Source: an uncultured Prevotellaceae bacterium (GTDB lineage: Bacteria > Bacteroidota > Bacteroidia > Bacteroidales > Bacteroidaceae). From it: DNA of 64,000 bases. Shown one piece after another: positions 54,201 to 61,964 of the stretch. The notes beneath the pieces were generated by a model. The model made no database searches, was not told the origin of the DNA, and saw only the letters and a program-made list of their open reading frames with translations. The position numbers were made by a program, and so were the translations under genes. Location: the NCBI GenBank assembly GCA_900315075.1, contig OMXV01000038.1, positions 1 to 64,000 on the forward strand, read 5' to 3'. Within the stretch, counting starts at the first letter, position 1, and each line of letters begins with the position of its first letter.

Positions 54201-54753
54201 GTGATACCTTGGGGATGTCCAATTGTTGTGTGGCAAAATCACAGTTGTTGTTGGTGGTGCCGGGGGTGGGTGTGGCAGTGAATCCCCATTCCTCTCCACC
54301 GTCGGTCTTGCGCGCGTATGAGATACGCTCCATTGCTTCTGGAAAAGCTTGGCTTGTGATGAGTTGTCCGTTGGCATCGCTGATATAGATGGTGCCGCCA
54401 TCGGTGTCGAGTTTGAAATTGGTGTTGGTATTGCTGAGGTGGGTGTTGTCGAACCATACCACCTTGTAACCATGTGCAGGAATGAAACCGAAACTGCTGG
54501 GGGCTTTCCATTTTTTCAGATTGGATGGGTCGTCGCTCATGTAGATGCCTGCCATTGTTACGGCATCGCTGGTGGGGTTGTACAATTCTATCCATCCGTC
54601 GAAATTGACTGATGGACTCCAGAACTGGTCAACGTTGGCCGACATGACTTCGTTGACGATTACATTCTCTGATGTAGGTGGTACAGCTGTCGCGGAAAGT
54701 GGCAGGATGCACAGTAGCCCAAGGAGCCATGAAAAATGATGATGCTTTGACAT
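51247..54753 (-). CDS. CotH-kinase-family protein with lamin-tail domains, T9SS-like tail
   Basis: An 1168-residue secreted protein with signal peptide MSKHHHFSWLLGLLCILPLS and cleavage after ATA. Layout: lamin-tail domain (about 30-160, IVNEVMSANVDQFWSPS), a chitobiase/Fn3-like domain (about 185-255, VTLRYTTDGTLPTL), the CotH kinase domain (about 260-640, with DWPQNNLKGYMHQGDG and FRFVSFDLDFAFN), a beta-sandwich, a second lamin-tail domain (about 950-1070, RINEISADNISFVNDYYKKA) and a C-terminal sorting-like domain (VEIYTIAGQLVER). CotH proteins are atypical protein kinases in spores; in Bacteroidota the role is unknown. Possibly surface-exposed and protein- or glycan-modifying. Confidence 0.88.
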   Translation of the reverse strand: MSKHHHFSWLLGLLCILPLSATAVPPTSENVIVNEVMSANVDQFWSPSVNFDGWIELYNPTSDAVTMAGIYMSDDPSNLKKWKAPSSFGFIPAHGYKVVWFDNTHLSNTNTNFKLDTDGGTIYISDANGQLITSQAFPEAMERISYARKTDGGEEWGFTATPTPGTTNNNCDFATQQLDIPKVSHNDQIFTGNITVRIETPEGVTLRYTTDGTLPTLTNGMASSTGRFVVSRTTCYRFRFFQTGKLPSRVASRSYILRDKNYTGPVISVISDPDFLYSDEHGVLVRGTGGVPGHGQSSPCNWNMDWERPVNFAYMLPGEPAVINQDVNLEMCGGWSRAWEPHSFKLKGNKELGGNKNLDYPFFDEKPHIRNRTLQIRNGGNNNWDRFKDPAIESIILTSGIDIDAQSYRPIHEFINGQYIGMLNMREPNNKHYVYANMGWDDDEIDMFEMDPDSSYVQLCGTKDSYLRLYELSKTAASADSYNEIKQILDIDEYTNYMAMEMYLGSTDWPQNNLKGYMHQGDGRFRFVSFDLDFAFNTSNSFNDFANKRNYTFDRQYNSGQSIRAEIQFVTIFTNLLKNDDFRRRFIDTYSIMGGSVFEPTRCAEIIDSLATRAYALQQLEWGSTPWDMASELKTKFNTRMATMTNTIRNYSPMKLSNVSAQRTKLRSNVEGGVIYINDIVVPTGYFNGNLFAPVKLRAEAPAGYTFEGWAKTTTSQNTLFAKGETWKYYDKGSLDGQDWQAANYNTTAWKYGNAPLGYGKDGLNTTISYGSSSNNKYPTYYFRKEVNLDTAPTNGDIFTLDFTIDDGLIVYVNGTEAGRYNMPSGNVNFNTMASSYAPNNPDTGQMQLPTRLFHQGNNVIAVEVHNNSATSSDIYWDASLGYNSMSNISEFYSTDAEISLPTGTVDLMATFSPMTEEQLTAEGVHPIRINEISADNISFVNDYYKKADWIELYNTTSASIDIEGMYISDKEDNPHKYQIVGNGVSTIIPAHGHLLIWCDKKENIRELHADFKLAQEGGVITLTAADDSWSDRLPYPAHEGNTTVGRYPDGGGNIYAFDIPTIGKPNRMSSYTDLFINQVEGIDAPISTRADKLLTMRYAADRLIVRGESNGPAIVEIYTIAGQLVERVTTDMSNGYAEASTNSLSKGCYVAHVTTQDGKTTSCKFAR

Positions 54754-54802
54754 GTTCTTTTTAATAATCTCTTCTGATTGTTAGTAGATAATCCTGTTAT
54801 AT

Positions 54803-57433
54803 TTATAGTTCGTAGATAGTCAGTGAATAGGGTACGAGTGTCAGCGAGCCGTTGGAAGGTGTGACCGTACCTTGTATAGGCGTTGTTTGCTGGTCTTCAG
54901 GTTTTCCGTGGAATCCCTCGTATTTCATTGTTGAAGGCAAGGTGATGCCTTCGATTTTCAGTGTGAGGGTTGAGGGGAGGGCATTAACCACTTTCAGGTA
55001 GCGGCGCTTGCTCTTGCTATCCTCCACGATGCTTGCCACAATTCGGCGGCTGATGGCTTCGTCGGCACCGACAGTGCTCTCAATATATTGGTCGCCTCCG
55101 AAGACCGAAAACAAGCGCTGGGTGTCGTAACTGGGTGTGACACGTACCTCGGTATTGCTGAAATAAATCATGTCGGGGTTCCAGTTGTTGTGGCCGTCTT
55201 TTGCCAATAGGGGGGCGTAGGAAGTCATGGCCACTATATCGCCGTTGCGCTCGCAGTTGCACAGGTGTATGGCCTCGGCGAGTGCTGTCTCCACATTGCT
55301 TCGCTTGACGCGAGTACTGGCGGCATATTCACCAAGATAGACTTTAGGCATGGTGCGGTCGTAGTGGTCGTAATAGTCCTGGTGGTTGATAAACCAGCCT
55401 GTGCTCTCGTAATAATGCTCATCGACCATGTCGATGATATCTGCATGCTGGCGGGCGAAGTCCCACCCCTCGATGTAGTCGGCCGAGGGAGTGTGGAAAG
55501 GCCCTGCTGTTCCACAGACGATGATTTCGGGATATTTATCTTTGATGGTTTGGCATATCATCTCATAGCGCTCTTCAAATACCGTCGAGATGATGTCTTC
55601 GTTACCCACGCCTACATATTTCAGGTGGAATGGCTCGGGATGACCGGCGTCTGCACGCATCTTTGCCCATTTGCTGGTGGCAGGGTCGCCGTTGGCCCAT
55701 TCTATCATGTCGAGGAATTCCTGGCAATAGGCTTTCATCTCTTCCATTGGGATGCCACCTTGCTGTCCGCCGTAGCCATCACTGTCATTGGCAGAGTTTT
55801 GACAGGGCACTCCGGCTGCCAATACAGGCAGTGGCTCTGCACCGATGTCCTCGCAGAACTGGAAATATTCGTAGAAACCCAAACCGCGTGTCTGGTGGTA
55901 GTTCCAGATGTTGAAGTCGGGTTTGCGATCCTGTAGTGGTCCCACGGTGTGGTGCCAGTGGTAAATGTTGTCGATACCGTCGCCGTGGGTCATACAACCG
56001 CCGGGGAAGCGCACAAATTTAGGATGTAGGTCGGCGATGACTTGTGCCAAATCACGGCGCAGGCCATTGGGGCGGTTGTGGAACGTCTCTTGCGGGAAGA
56101 GTGAAATCATATCGACAGCCACGGTATCTTTTTTCAGTGAGATGAGGCGCAACTGACATTTTGCTGTTTGCACACCACTTTTTGTCCGCTCTTTGCCCGA
56201 TGTGGTCAGTGTGGCGGTATATTGCCTCCATCCTTCACCCTCAGTGACGAGTTTCTGTTCTGCCAGTACGGCACCGTCCTCTGTGACCAGTTGCACAAGC
56301 CACTTTTTCTTCTTTCCGTTGATGTTGAGGACATACATCGAGAATTTATAATCATTTCCTGGAGCACTATCGATGATACCATCCCATCCTTCGTTGCAGA
56401 TGGTGTCGTTTACCATCAAGGCATAGTGGGGATTGTTCTCGCTCAGGGGGGTATCGGTGGCTATCTGGATGGGATGGGACGAATGCCAGGCAGTAGTGGC
56501 ATTCCATTCCCTGCGATCTTTGTTGTTGTACTCAAAGTCGCGGTTTTGTATCAACTCCGCATACAGACCACCGTCGGCAGCATAACTGATGTCTTCGAAG
56601 AACACGCCAATCAGTTTGTCGCTAATGGCCTTTTTCTGTGAGGACTTAACAGTCAGCGTGGCATGGGCATCGGTGAGGCCCTTGAATCTTTCACCGTCAT
56701 CGCCCATGCGCTCTGCACTTTTTTCACTGTCGCGTCGTAGCAGTTCGTGATGTGCGAGAAGGGAAATCAATTCACCTTGTGAGACGATGAATTCCTTTCC
56801 AAAGTAGTTCTTCCCATCCAGAGTCAGGGTGTCGCCTCCCCAGGCAATGTCGGAGATGCTGCTTTCACTGTCTTCTGAGAAATGACGGAAGTCTTTTGAT
56901 GCCAAGACATACCGTTTCTCATCGCCCGACTTAAAGAAGATGTCGAATGAACCGTCGCTGCTCTCAAAGATAATAGGGCTCAGACAATTCTTCGTGCTCA
57001 TACGGGGGTAGTCTTGTGGTCGCCAGGTAATCAGGTCGGGACTGTAGGCGGCGGCGAAACATGGCGTGTGGTCGTTCAATTGCCATACAGCACGCCAGGT
57101 GCCGTCGCTGGCATGTACCACCGACGGCTCATACATGCGTTTTTCTGCTCCCCACTGGCCATAGTCACTGGAGCACAGTTGACCGATATGGTGCCACACA
57201 CCGTCGAAATCCCGGTATGCAGCATGCAGGCCTTCTCTTTCTCCGGGTGAGTAGATGAACAATTCACGTGGTATTTTGTCACCATCATTTTCGATGGCTT
57301 CCTCTTCGTCGATGACTTCCTCTTCGTCAATGGCTTCCTCTTCCTCGGTAATGACCTCTTGCGCACATAATACGGTAGGAACGACGAATGCTACTAAAAA
57401 AACAGCTATGATGGCTAATACTCTAATTTTCAT
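54803..57433 (-). CDS. GH51 alpha-L-arabinofuranosidase with N-terminal propeller-like domain
   Basis: An 876-residue secreted enzyme. After the signal (MKIRVLAIIAVFLVAFVVPT, cleavage near VLCA) comes an acidic linker of repeated IDEEEAIDEEEV units (about residues 27-52). A domain of about 200 residues follows with GH43-like propeller features (MYEPSVVHASDGTWRAVWQL; LSPIIFESSDGSFDIFFKSG) but no obvious complete catalytic triad. The GH51 part (about 270-876) has acid/base Glu611 in VGVGNEDIIS and nucleophile Glu702 in VYLGEYAAS. It is clearly paralogous to the 661-residue GH51 at 26386-28371 but extended. Substrate: arabinan or arabinoxylan side chains (inference). Confidence 0.92.
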   Translation of the reverse strand: MKIRVLAIIAVFLVAFVVPTVLCAQEVITEEEEAIDEEEVIDEEEAIENDGDKIPRELFIYSPGEREGLHAAYRDFDGVWHHIGQLCSSDYGQWGAEKRMYEPSVVHASDGTWRAVWQLNDHTPCFAAAYSPDLITWRPQDYPRMSTKNCLSPIIFESSDGSFDIFFKSGDEKRYVLASKDFRHFSEDSESSISDIAWGGDTLTLDGKNYFGKEFIVSQGELISLLAHHELLRRDSEKSAERMGDDGERFKGLTDAHATLTVKSSQKKAISDKLIGVFFEDISYAADGGLYAELIQNRDFEYNNKDRREWNATTAWHSSHPIQIATDTPLSENNPHYALMVNDTICNEGWDGIIDSAPGNDYKFSMYVLNINGKKKKWLVQLVTEDGAVLAEQKLVTEGEGWRQYTATLTTSGKERTKSGVQTAKCQLRLISLKKDTVAVDMISLFPQETFHNRPNGLRRDLAQVIADLHPKFVRFPGGCMTHGDGIDNIYHWHHTVGPLQDRKPDFNIWNYHQTRGLGFYEYFQFCEDIGAEPLPVLAAGVPCQNSANDSDGYGGQQGGIPMEEMKAYCQEFLDMIEWANGDPATSKWAKMRADAGHPEPFHLKYVGVGNEDIISTVFEERYEMICQTIKDKYPEIIVCGTAGPFHTPSADYIEGWDFARQHADIIDMVDEHYYESTGWFINHQDYYDHYDRTMPKVYLGEYAASTRVKRSNVETALAEAIHLCNCERNGDIVAMTSYAPLLAKDGHNNWNPDMIYFSNTEVRVTPSYDTQRLFSVFGGDQYIESTVGADEAISRRIVASIVEDSKSKRRYLKVVNALPSTLTLKIEGITLPSTMKYEGFHGKPEDQQTTPIQGTVTPSNGSLTLVPYSLTIYEL

Positions 57434-57497
57434 GTCTGATGGGCGTATTCATACTATTTTCAGTACTCTGAAAGATAGTATTTTATAATAATGTTTG

Positions 57498-57505
57498 CAA
57501 AGGTA
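57498..57505 (-). promoter_or_regulatory. -7 box of the 54803-57433 GH51 gene
   Basis: TACCTTTG on the minus strand fits TAnnTTTG, 64 bases before the ATG at 57433. No -33 TTTG at the ideal distance. Confidence 0.45.
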
Positions 57506-57609
57506 GTGATATTTTTTTATTTTTGAGTAACGTATGGTGGTTTTTTCAAAAAGTTGACATTTTATTAGAACTTTTCTTGAAATAATTTTCTTTGTTCAGT
57601 AATTTTTCA

Positions 57610-57617
57610 TATTTTTG
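57610..57617 (+). promoter_or_regulatory. -7 box of the PH - M48 - NfeD - SPFH operon
   Basis: TATTTTTG fits TAnnTTTG, 38 bases before the ATG at 57656. A TTTG at 57591-57594 is closer (15 bases) than usual. Confidence 0.45.
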
Positions 57618-57655
57618 CTACTTGAAAAGAAAAACATAAACAAAAGTCAAAAAAT

Positions 57656-58198
57656 ATGGCATATCTAAACAAAAACAACATGATGGAAGGCGAGCAAGTA
57701 ATTGCCCAGGCACGCTTTCATTACATGCTCTACTGGGTACCAGCTCTGCTTGTCTTATTGGCAATAGCGTTGCCCTTCATAAAGATAGGGGAGGATACAC
57801 TGAAGATACGCTTGATTTTCAGTGGTGTTTTTCTGTTGCTTGCTCTCATCTGGGCTGTCATCATCAACAATGGCAAGCGGTTTATTCTCACCAACAAGCG
57901 CTTGATACTCAAGACTGGTATCATCATGCGTGAAAGCAATGAACTGATGCTGCGCAAATGTGAGGGTATCAAGGTGCGGCAGACAATCATGGGGCGAATA
58001 CTCAATTATGGCGATGTGCAGGTATCTACTGGTGAAGAGGTGGATACTTTCAAATATATATGGAATCCCGTAGGATTCAGCACGAAAGTCAATGAGCAAA
58101 TCGACAAAATAAGTAGTGCCGTGAATATGAAATCAAATAATACACCAATCGAAGAACAAGAAGAAAATAAATCACTAACTAAATCCAAAAAAAGATGA
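57656..58198 (+). CDS. Bacterial PH-domain membrane protein (YdbS-like)
   Basis: A 180-residue protein: two membrane helices (about 23-45 and 52-72), then a DUF304-type PH domain (about 75-150; RFILTNKRLILKTGIIMRE, EGIKVRQTIMGRILNYGDVQ) and a charged tail. Such proteins bind membranes or organise other membrane proteins. It overlaps the downstream M48 metalloprotease gene by 4 bases, implying joint action, with NfeD and SPFH genes next in the same direction. Start at ATG 57656 after the -7 box. Confidence 0.85.
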   Translation: MAYLNKNNMMEGEQVIAQARFHYMLYWVPALLVLLAIALPFIKIGEDTLKIRLIFSGVFLLLALIWAVIINNGKRFILTNKRLILKTGIIMRESNELMLRKCEGIKVRQTIMGRILNYGDVQVSTGEEVDTFKYIWNPVGFSTKVNEQIDKISSAVNMKSNNTPIEEQEENKSLTKSKKR

Positions 58199-59061
58199 AA
58201 ATAAGGTATTTTATCTCTATGTTGCTGCTTTCTGTGATGCTGCTTGCATGTGGCACCACAAATATAGTACCTGTCACAGGCCGTAAGCAGCGTATCAATG
58301 TGGACGAGGCATCGACATTGAGCCTCAGTAATCAAGAGTATCACAAATATATCCAACAAGCAAAACTCTCTACTAATGCCACCAATACGGCCTTGGTGAG
58401 AAGAGTGGGACAGAAACTGGCAAATGCTGTGGAAACCTACTTGAAAAACAATGGATATGCGGCAGAGGTCCAGAATTACAACTGGGAGTTTAATCTTGTA
58501 GCCGACAATCAAGCCAACGCTTTCTGTATGCCTGGTGGAAAAATCGTCGTATATGAGGGTATCTTACCTATCACTCAGACAGAGGCCGGACTGGCTATCG
58601 TGCTCGGACATGAAATCGCTCATGCCGTAGCTAAACATTCTGCTGAGCAGATGACCAAACAACAAAATTCTGAACTTCTTGGCGGTGTTGTCAATAGTGT
58701 GCTCGGGTCTGTGGCTGGTGCCAATACTGCTTCCACTTTATCCTCACTCTACGGACTGGGTTCACAGATGGCCACTCTGCATTACTCACGTAAGCATGAG
58801 AATGAAGCCGACCACATCGGACTGATTTTCGCTGCCATGGCAGGCTATGATCCCAACGAGGCACTGGTGTTCTGGCAGAGAATGGCTGCAAGTAGCAACA
58901 ATAGTACGCCAGAATTCTTCAGTACACACCCCTCGGATGCCACACGTATCGCCAACATCCAGAAACTTTTGCCCAAGGCCATGCAATACTACAATTCTGC
59001 CACAGGCAAACCCAATACTACTACTACGCCGAAGACTTCAGGTACTTTCCGCGTGAAATAG
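58195..59061 (+). CDS. M48-family zinc metalloprotease, lipoprotein
   Basis: A 288-residue lipoprotein protease (lipobox MLLACG, Cys19) of the LoiP/Oma1 kind. The zinc motif is GHEIAHAVAKHS (about residues 137-148; His-Glu-x-x-His), and the downstream Glu ligand is in ENEADHIGLIF. A substrate-groove motif FFSTHPSDATRI is also typical. It probably degrades misfolded membrane or envelope proteins. Coupled to the PH-domain gene by a 4-base overlap. Confidence 0.9.
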   Translation: MKIRYFISMLLLSVMLLACGTTNIVPVTGRKQRINVDEASTLSLSNQEYHKYIQQAKLSTNATNTALVRRVGQKLANAVETYLKNNGYAAEVQNYNWEFNLVADNQANAFCMPGGKIVVYEGILPITQTEAGLAIVLGHEIAHAVAKHSAEQMTKQQNSELLGGVVNSVLGSVAGANTASTLSSLYGLGSQMATLHYSRKHENEADHIGLIFAAMAGYDPNEALVFWQRMAASSNNSTPEFFSTHPSDATRIANIQKLLPKAMQYYNSATGKPNTTTTPKTSGTFRVK

Positions 59062-59086
59062 ATTGTTTTAATCAGTTCTTTAACTC

Positions 59087-59536
59087 ATGATAGATTATTT
59101 ATCTAATAATCCATGGCTGATATGGATTCTTGTTTCCATGGCCTGCCTTATCCTTGAACTCGGTTCGGGAGACTTGTTCCTGATGTGTTTCGCCATCGGT
59201 GCACTTGGCGGTTCTCTTGCTGCAGCATTGGGTGGTGGGGTCATCTTGCAAATCATCGTAATGGCCATTTGTTCACTTCTCAGTGTCTATTTCATCAGGC
59301 CTATCGCTCTGAAATACTTACATAAGAGCGACGAAAATCGGGTCAGCAATGCCGATGCCCTCATGGGTAGGGAAGGTCGTGTGTCGCAGACCATAGAGGC
59401 TGATGGATATGGTAGAGTAGCCATCGATGGCGACGACTGGAAGGCCGTTTCCGAAGATGGAGAACGTATCGAAAAAGACTCAAATGTCATCGTGGTGGGA
59501 CGTGAAAGCATAATTATCACAGTCAGAAAAGCATAA
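59087..59536 (+). CDS. NfeD-family membrane protein
   Basis: A 149-residue protein with two or three N-terminal membrane helices (about 10-75) and a C-terminal OB-fold (about 90-149, ALMGREGRVSQTI; GRVAIDGDDWKAVS). This is the short NfeD1b type that pairs with SPFH/stomatin proteins. It sits 35 bases before the SPFH gene, the classic arrangement for membrane microdomain and quality-control pairs. Confidence 0.9.
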   Translation: MIDYLSNNPWLIWILVSMACLILELGSGDLFLMCFAIGALGGSLAAALGGGVILQIIVMAICSLLSVYFIRPIALKYLHKSDENRVSNADALMGREGRVSQTIEADGYGRVAIDGDDWKAVSEDGERIEKDSNVIVVGRESIIITVRKA

Positions 59537-59571
59537 AAAGTATCGTTTTTTTAAATATATTTTTTTTTAAG

Positions 59572-60531
59572 ATGGAGAATATGCCAGTATCAACAATTGT
59601 CATCATAGCAGTCATTATACTGCTGATCATCTTCATTAAGAAGACATTGGTTATCATCTCACAGTCGGAGACAAAGATTGTGGAGCGTCTCGGTAAATAT
59701 CATGCCACACTCAAGCCAGGTATTAATATCATCATTCCATTTATTGATAGTGCCAAGACTATCGTCACATATCGGGGTGGAAGATACAGTTATTCCAACA
59801 CCATCGACTTGAGGGAGCAGGTCTATGATTTTGATAAGCAGAATGTGATTACCAAGGATAATATCCAGATGCAGATCAATGCGTTGCTCTATTTCCAGAT
59901 TGTAGATCCTTTCAAGGCTGTCTATGAAATCAACAACTTGCCCAACGCCATCGAAAAACTTACACAGACCACTCTGCGTAATATTATCGGTGAACTTGAG
60001 TTGGACCAGACGTTGACTTCGCGCGACACCATCAACTCCAAATTGCGCACCGTACTCGATGATGCCACCAACAAATGGGGCATCAAAGTCAATCGTGTGG
60101 AACTCCAGGATATCATGCCACCACAAAGTGTGCTGCAGGCCATGGAGAAACAGATGCAGGCAGAGCGTAACAAACGTGCTGTCATCCTGACCAGTGAGGG
60201 ACAGAAGCAATCGCAAATCCTTCAGTCGGAAGGTGACAAGACGGCGATGATTAACCGTGCTGAGGCACAAAAACAGCAGGCTATCCTTGAGGCCGAGGGT
60301 GTAGCCCAGGCTCGCATCAGGAAGGCTGAGGCCGAGGCTATAGCCATCGAGACCGTCACCAAGGCGGTTGGCGACACGACAAATCCAGCCAATTACCTCC
60401 TGGCACAAAAGTATATACAAATGATGCAGGAACTTGCCGCCGGACAACAGTCTAAGACTGTCTTCCTGCCCTACGAGGCTTCCAATTTGCTCGGTAGCTT
60501 AGGTGGCATCAAAGACCTTTTTAAACAATAA
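59572..60531 (+). CDS. SPFH/band-7 protein (QmcA/paraslipin-like)
   Basis: A 319-residue protein: one N-terminal membrane helix (about 6-24), an SPFH domain (about 25-190; SETKIVERLGKYHATLKPGI, FDKQNVITKDNIQMQINALL), a long coiled coil (about 190-260; AEAQKQQAILEAEGVAQARI) and a glycine-rich end. SPFH proteins form cages that organise membrane microdomains and proteases. It is last in the PH - M48 - NfeD - SPFH operon, where all four probably serve membrane quality control. Confidence 0.93.
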   Translation: MENMPVSTIVIIAVIILLIIFIKKTLVIISQSETKIVERLGKYHATLKPGINIIIPFIDSAKTIVTYRGGRYSYSNTIDLREQVYDFDKQNVITKDNIQMQINALLYFQIVDPFKAVYEINNLPNAIEKLTQTTLRNIIGELELDQTLTSRDTINSKLRTVLDDATNKWGIKVNRVELQDIMPPQSVLQAMEKQMQAERNKRAVILTSEGQKQSQILQSEGDKTAMINRAEAQKQQAILEAEGVAQARIRKAEAEAIAIETVTKAVGDTTNPANYLLAQKYIQMMQELAAGQQSKTVFLPYEASNLLGSLGGIKDLFKQ

Positions 60532-60573
60532 GACCACTTTAATTTTAAAGTCGGCTTCATCAAACCACTGTAG

Positions 60574-60594
60574 GGGCATACTTCATGTATGCCC
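60574..60594. repeat. GGGCATAC...GTATGCCC palindrome, copy 2
   Basis: GGGCATAC-TTCAT-GTATGCCC, preceded by TAG, is a second copy of the palindrome at 49997-50016, here between the SPFH gene and the epimerase-like gene. Confidence 0.6.
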
Positions 60595-60640
60595 ACAATC
60601 TATGCAATTGTTAGCGCACAATAGTTTTAATCGTAATCAT

Positions 60641-61747
60641 ATGAATATCTGCATATTTGCCGGGGCACGTCCCAATTTCGTAAAAGTGGCTCCAATTATC
60701 AGGGCTATCGATAAAGCCCGTGAACAAGGTAGGGATATCAACAGCCAACTGCTCTATGCCGGACCAGAAAATGACCCGACATTGGAACAGTCGTTGTTTG
60801 ATGACTTGCAAATACGCCGCCCTGATGTTTTTTTGGGGGTGGACTGTGAGAGCCTGAACGAACTGACAGGACGTGTGATGGGCGAATTTGAGCAGTATCT
60901 CCAGACGCATCCTACTGATGTGGTGATTGTAGTCGATGACTTGGCATCTACCATGGCAGCGGCTATCGTCACTAAAAAACAGGGGGTGCGCCTGGCACAT
61001 TTGGTGGCTGGCACACGTTCCTTCGACATCAATATGCCCAAGGAAATCAACCGACTGGTCATCGATGGACTCTCCGACCTACTTTTCACTGCTGGCGAGG
61101 GCGCTCGTCAGGCAGTAACCCGCGAGGGTGCGCAACTTTCGCAGATTTATATGGTAGGAAACATCTTGATGGATACACTGCGATTTAATTATTCCCGACT
61201 GAAGAAACCTGAGTTGATGGATACCTTGGGACTCCAGGAGCAGCAGTATATCGTCTTTACACTCAACCGGAAGGCACTGATAGCCGACAAACAAAATCTG
61301 CGAGAAATGCTCAAAGCAATGGTAGAAGCTTCTGCTGTTGTGCCTGTTGTGGCTCCACTTCGTGGAATGGCAAAGAAAACGGTGGAGGAGCAACTGGCAA
61401 CTATCAATGCGCCATTGCAGTCATTCCATATTGTCGAACCCCTTGGATATTTACAGTTTGGGTATCTGACGGCTCATGCTAAAGGCATAGTTACCGATTC
61501 TGGGAATGTGGCCGAGGAAGCTACTTTCAACGGTGTGCCATGTATCACACTCAATAGTTATACAGAACACATCGAAACAGTCAGACAGGGCACGAATGTC
61601 TTAGTGGGTGAAAATCCAGCCCGATTGGCTGAAGCACTAAGCGAAATGACTGCTGGAAAATGGAAAGCCGCAGCTCTTCCCGACAGATGGGATGGTCGCT
61701 CTGCCGAGCGCATCGTACAAATTTTGTTGCAGATGGAAAAAAGTTAG
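60641..61747 (+). CDS. UDP-GlcNAc 2-epimerase-fold protein, catalytic motifs altered
   Basis: A 368-residue GT-B fold protein of the WecB family by its N-terminus (MNICIFAGARPNFVKVAPII) and C-terminal half (IVTDSGNVAEEATFNGVPCI). The ATG at 60641 is chosen; the frame is open further upstream through a palindrome but without homology. Key positions of canonical non-hydrolysing epimerases are changed: the HVEAGLRT motif is HLVAGTRS (the Glu is Val) and the GHRREN motif is TLNRKAL (no His). PKEINR keeps the later Glu. The activity may therefore differ or be lost. Its TAG stop is inside the first unit of repeat copy C. I do not assign wecB. Confidence 0.75.
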   Translation: MNICIFAGARPNFVKVAPIIRAIDKAREQGRDINSQLLYAGPENDPTLEQSLFDDLQIRRPDVFLGVDCESLNELTGRVMGEFEQYLQTHPTDVVIVVDDLASTMAAAIVTKKQGVRLAHLVAGTRSFDINMPKEINRLVIDGLSDLLFTAGEGARQAVTREGAQLSQIYMVGNILMDTLRFNYSRLKKPELMDTLGLQEQQYIVFTLNRKALIADKQNLREMLKAMVEASAVVPVVAPLRGMAKKTVEEQLATINAPLQSFHIVEPLGYLQFGYLTAHAKGIVTDSGNVAEEATFNGVPCITLNSYTEHIETVRQGTNVLVGENPARLAEALSEMTAGKWKAAALPDRWDGRSAERIVQILLQMEKS

Positions 61748-61963
61748 GAGTTAGAAGTTAGAAGTGTGTCGATATAACGATATTACGATATAACGATATA
61801 ACGAAAATTTTAAATCTTCAATGTTCAATCTTCAATTTTCAATTTTCCATCTTCAATCTTAATGGTATTGTCCCTTTAACTCCCCTTTAACTCCCCTTTA
61901 ACTCCCCTTTAACTCCCCTTTAACTCCTCTTTAACTCCTCTTTAACTCCCCTTCAATTTCCAA
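61743..61963 (+). repeat. Composite intergenic repeat, copy C
   Basis: Same order as copy A: GTTAGGAGTTAGAAGTTAG units, a CGATATAACGATATTACG tandem (about 61768-61804), a CAATCTTCAATTTTCAATTT block (about 61815-61860) and an 11-base tandem CCCTTTAACTC repeated about eight times (61871-61950). It lies between convergent genes. Confidence 0.92.
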
Positions 61964-61964
61964 T

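Noticed and set aside
60641-61747. Straight wecB assignment
   Set aside because: The fold matches but two catalytic motifs are altered, so the symbol would overstate the evidence.
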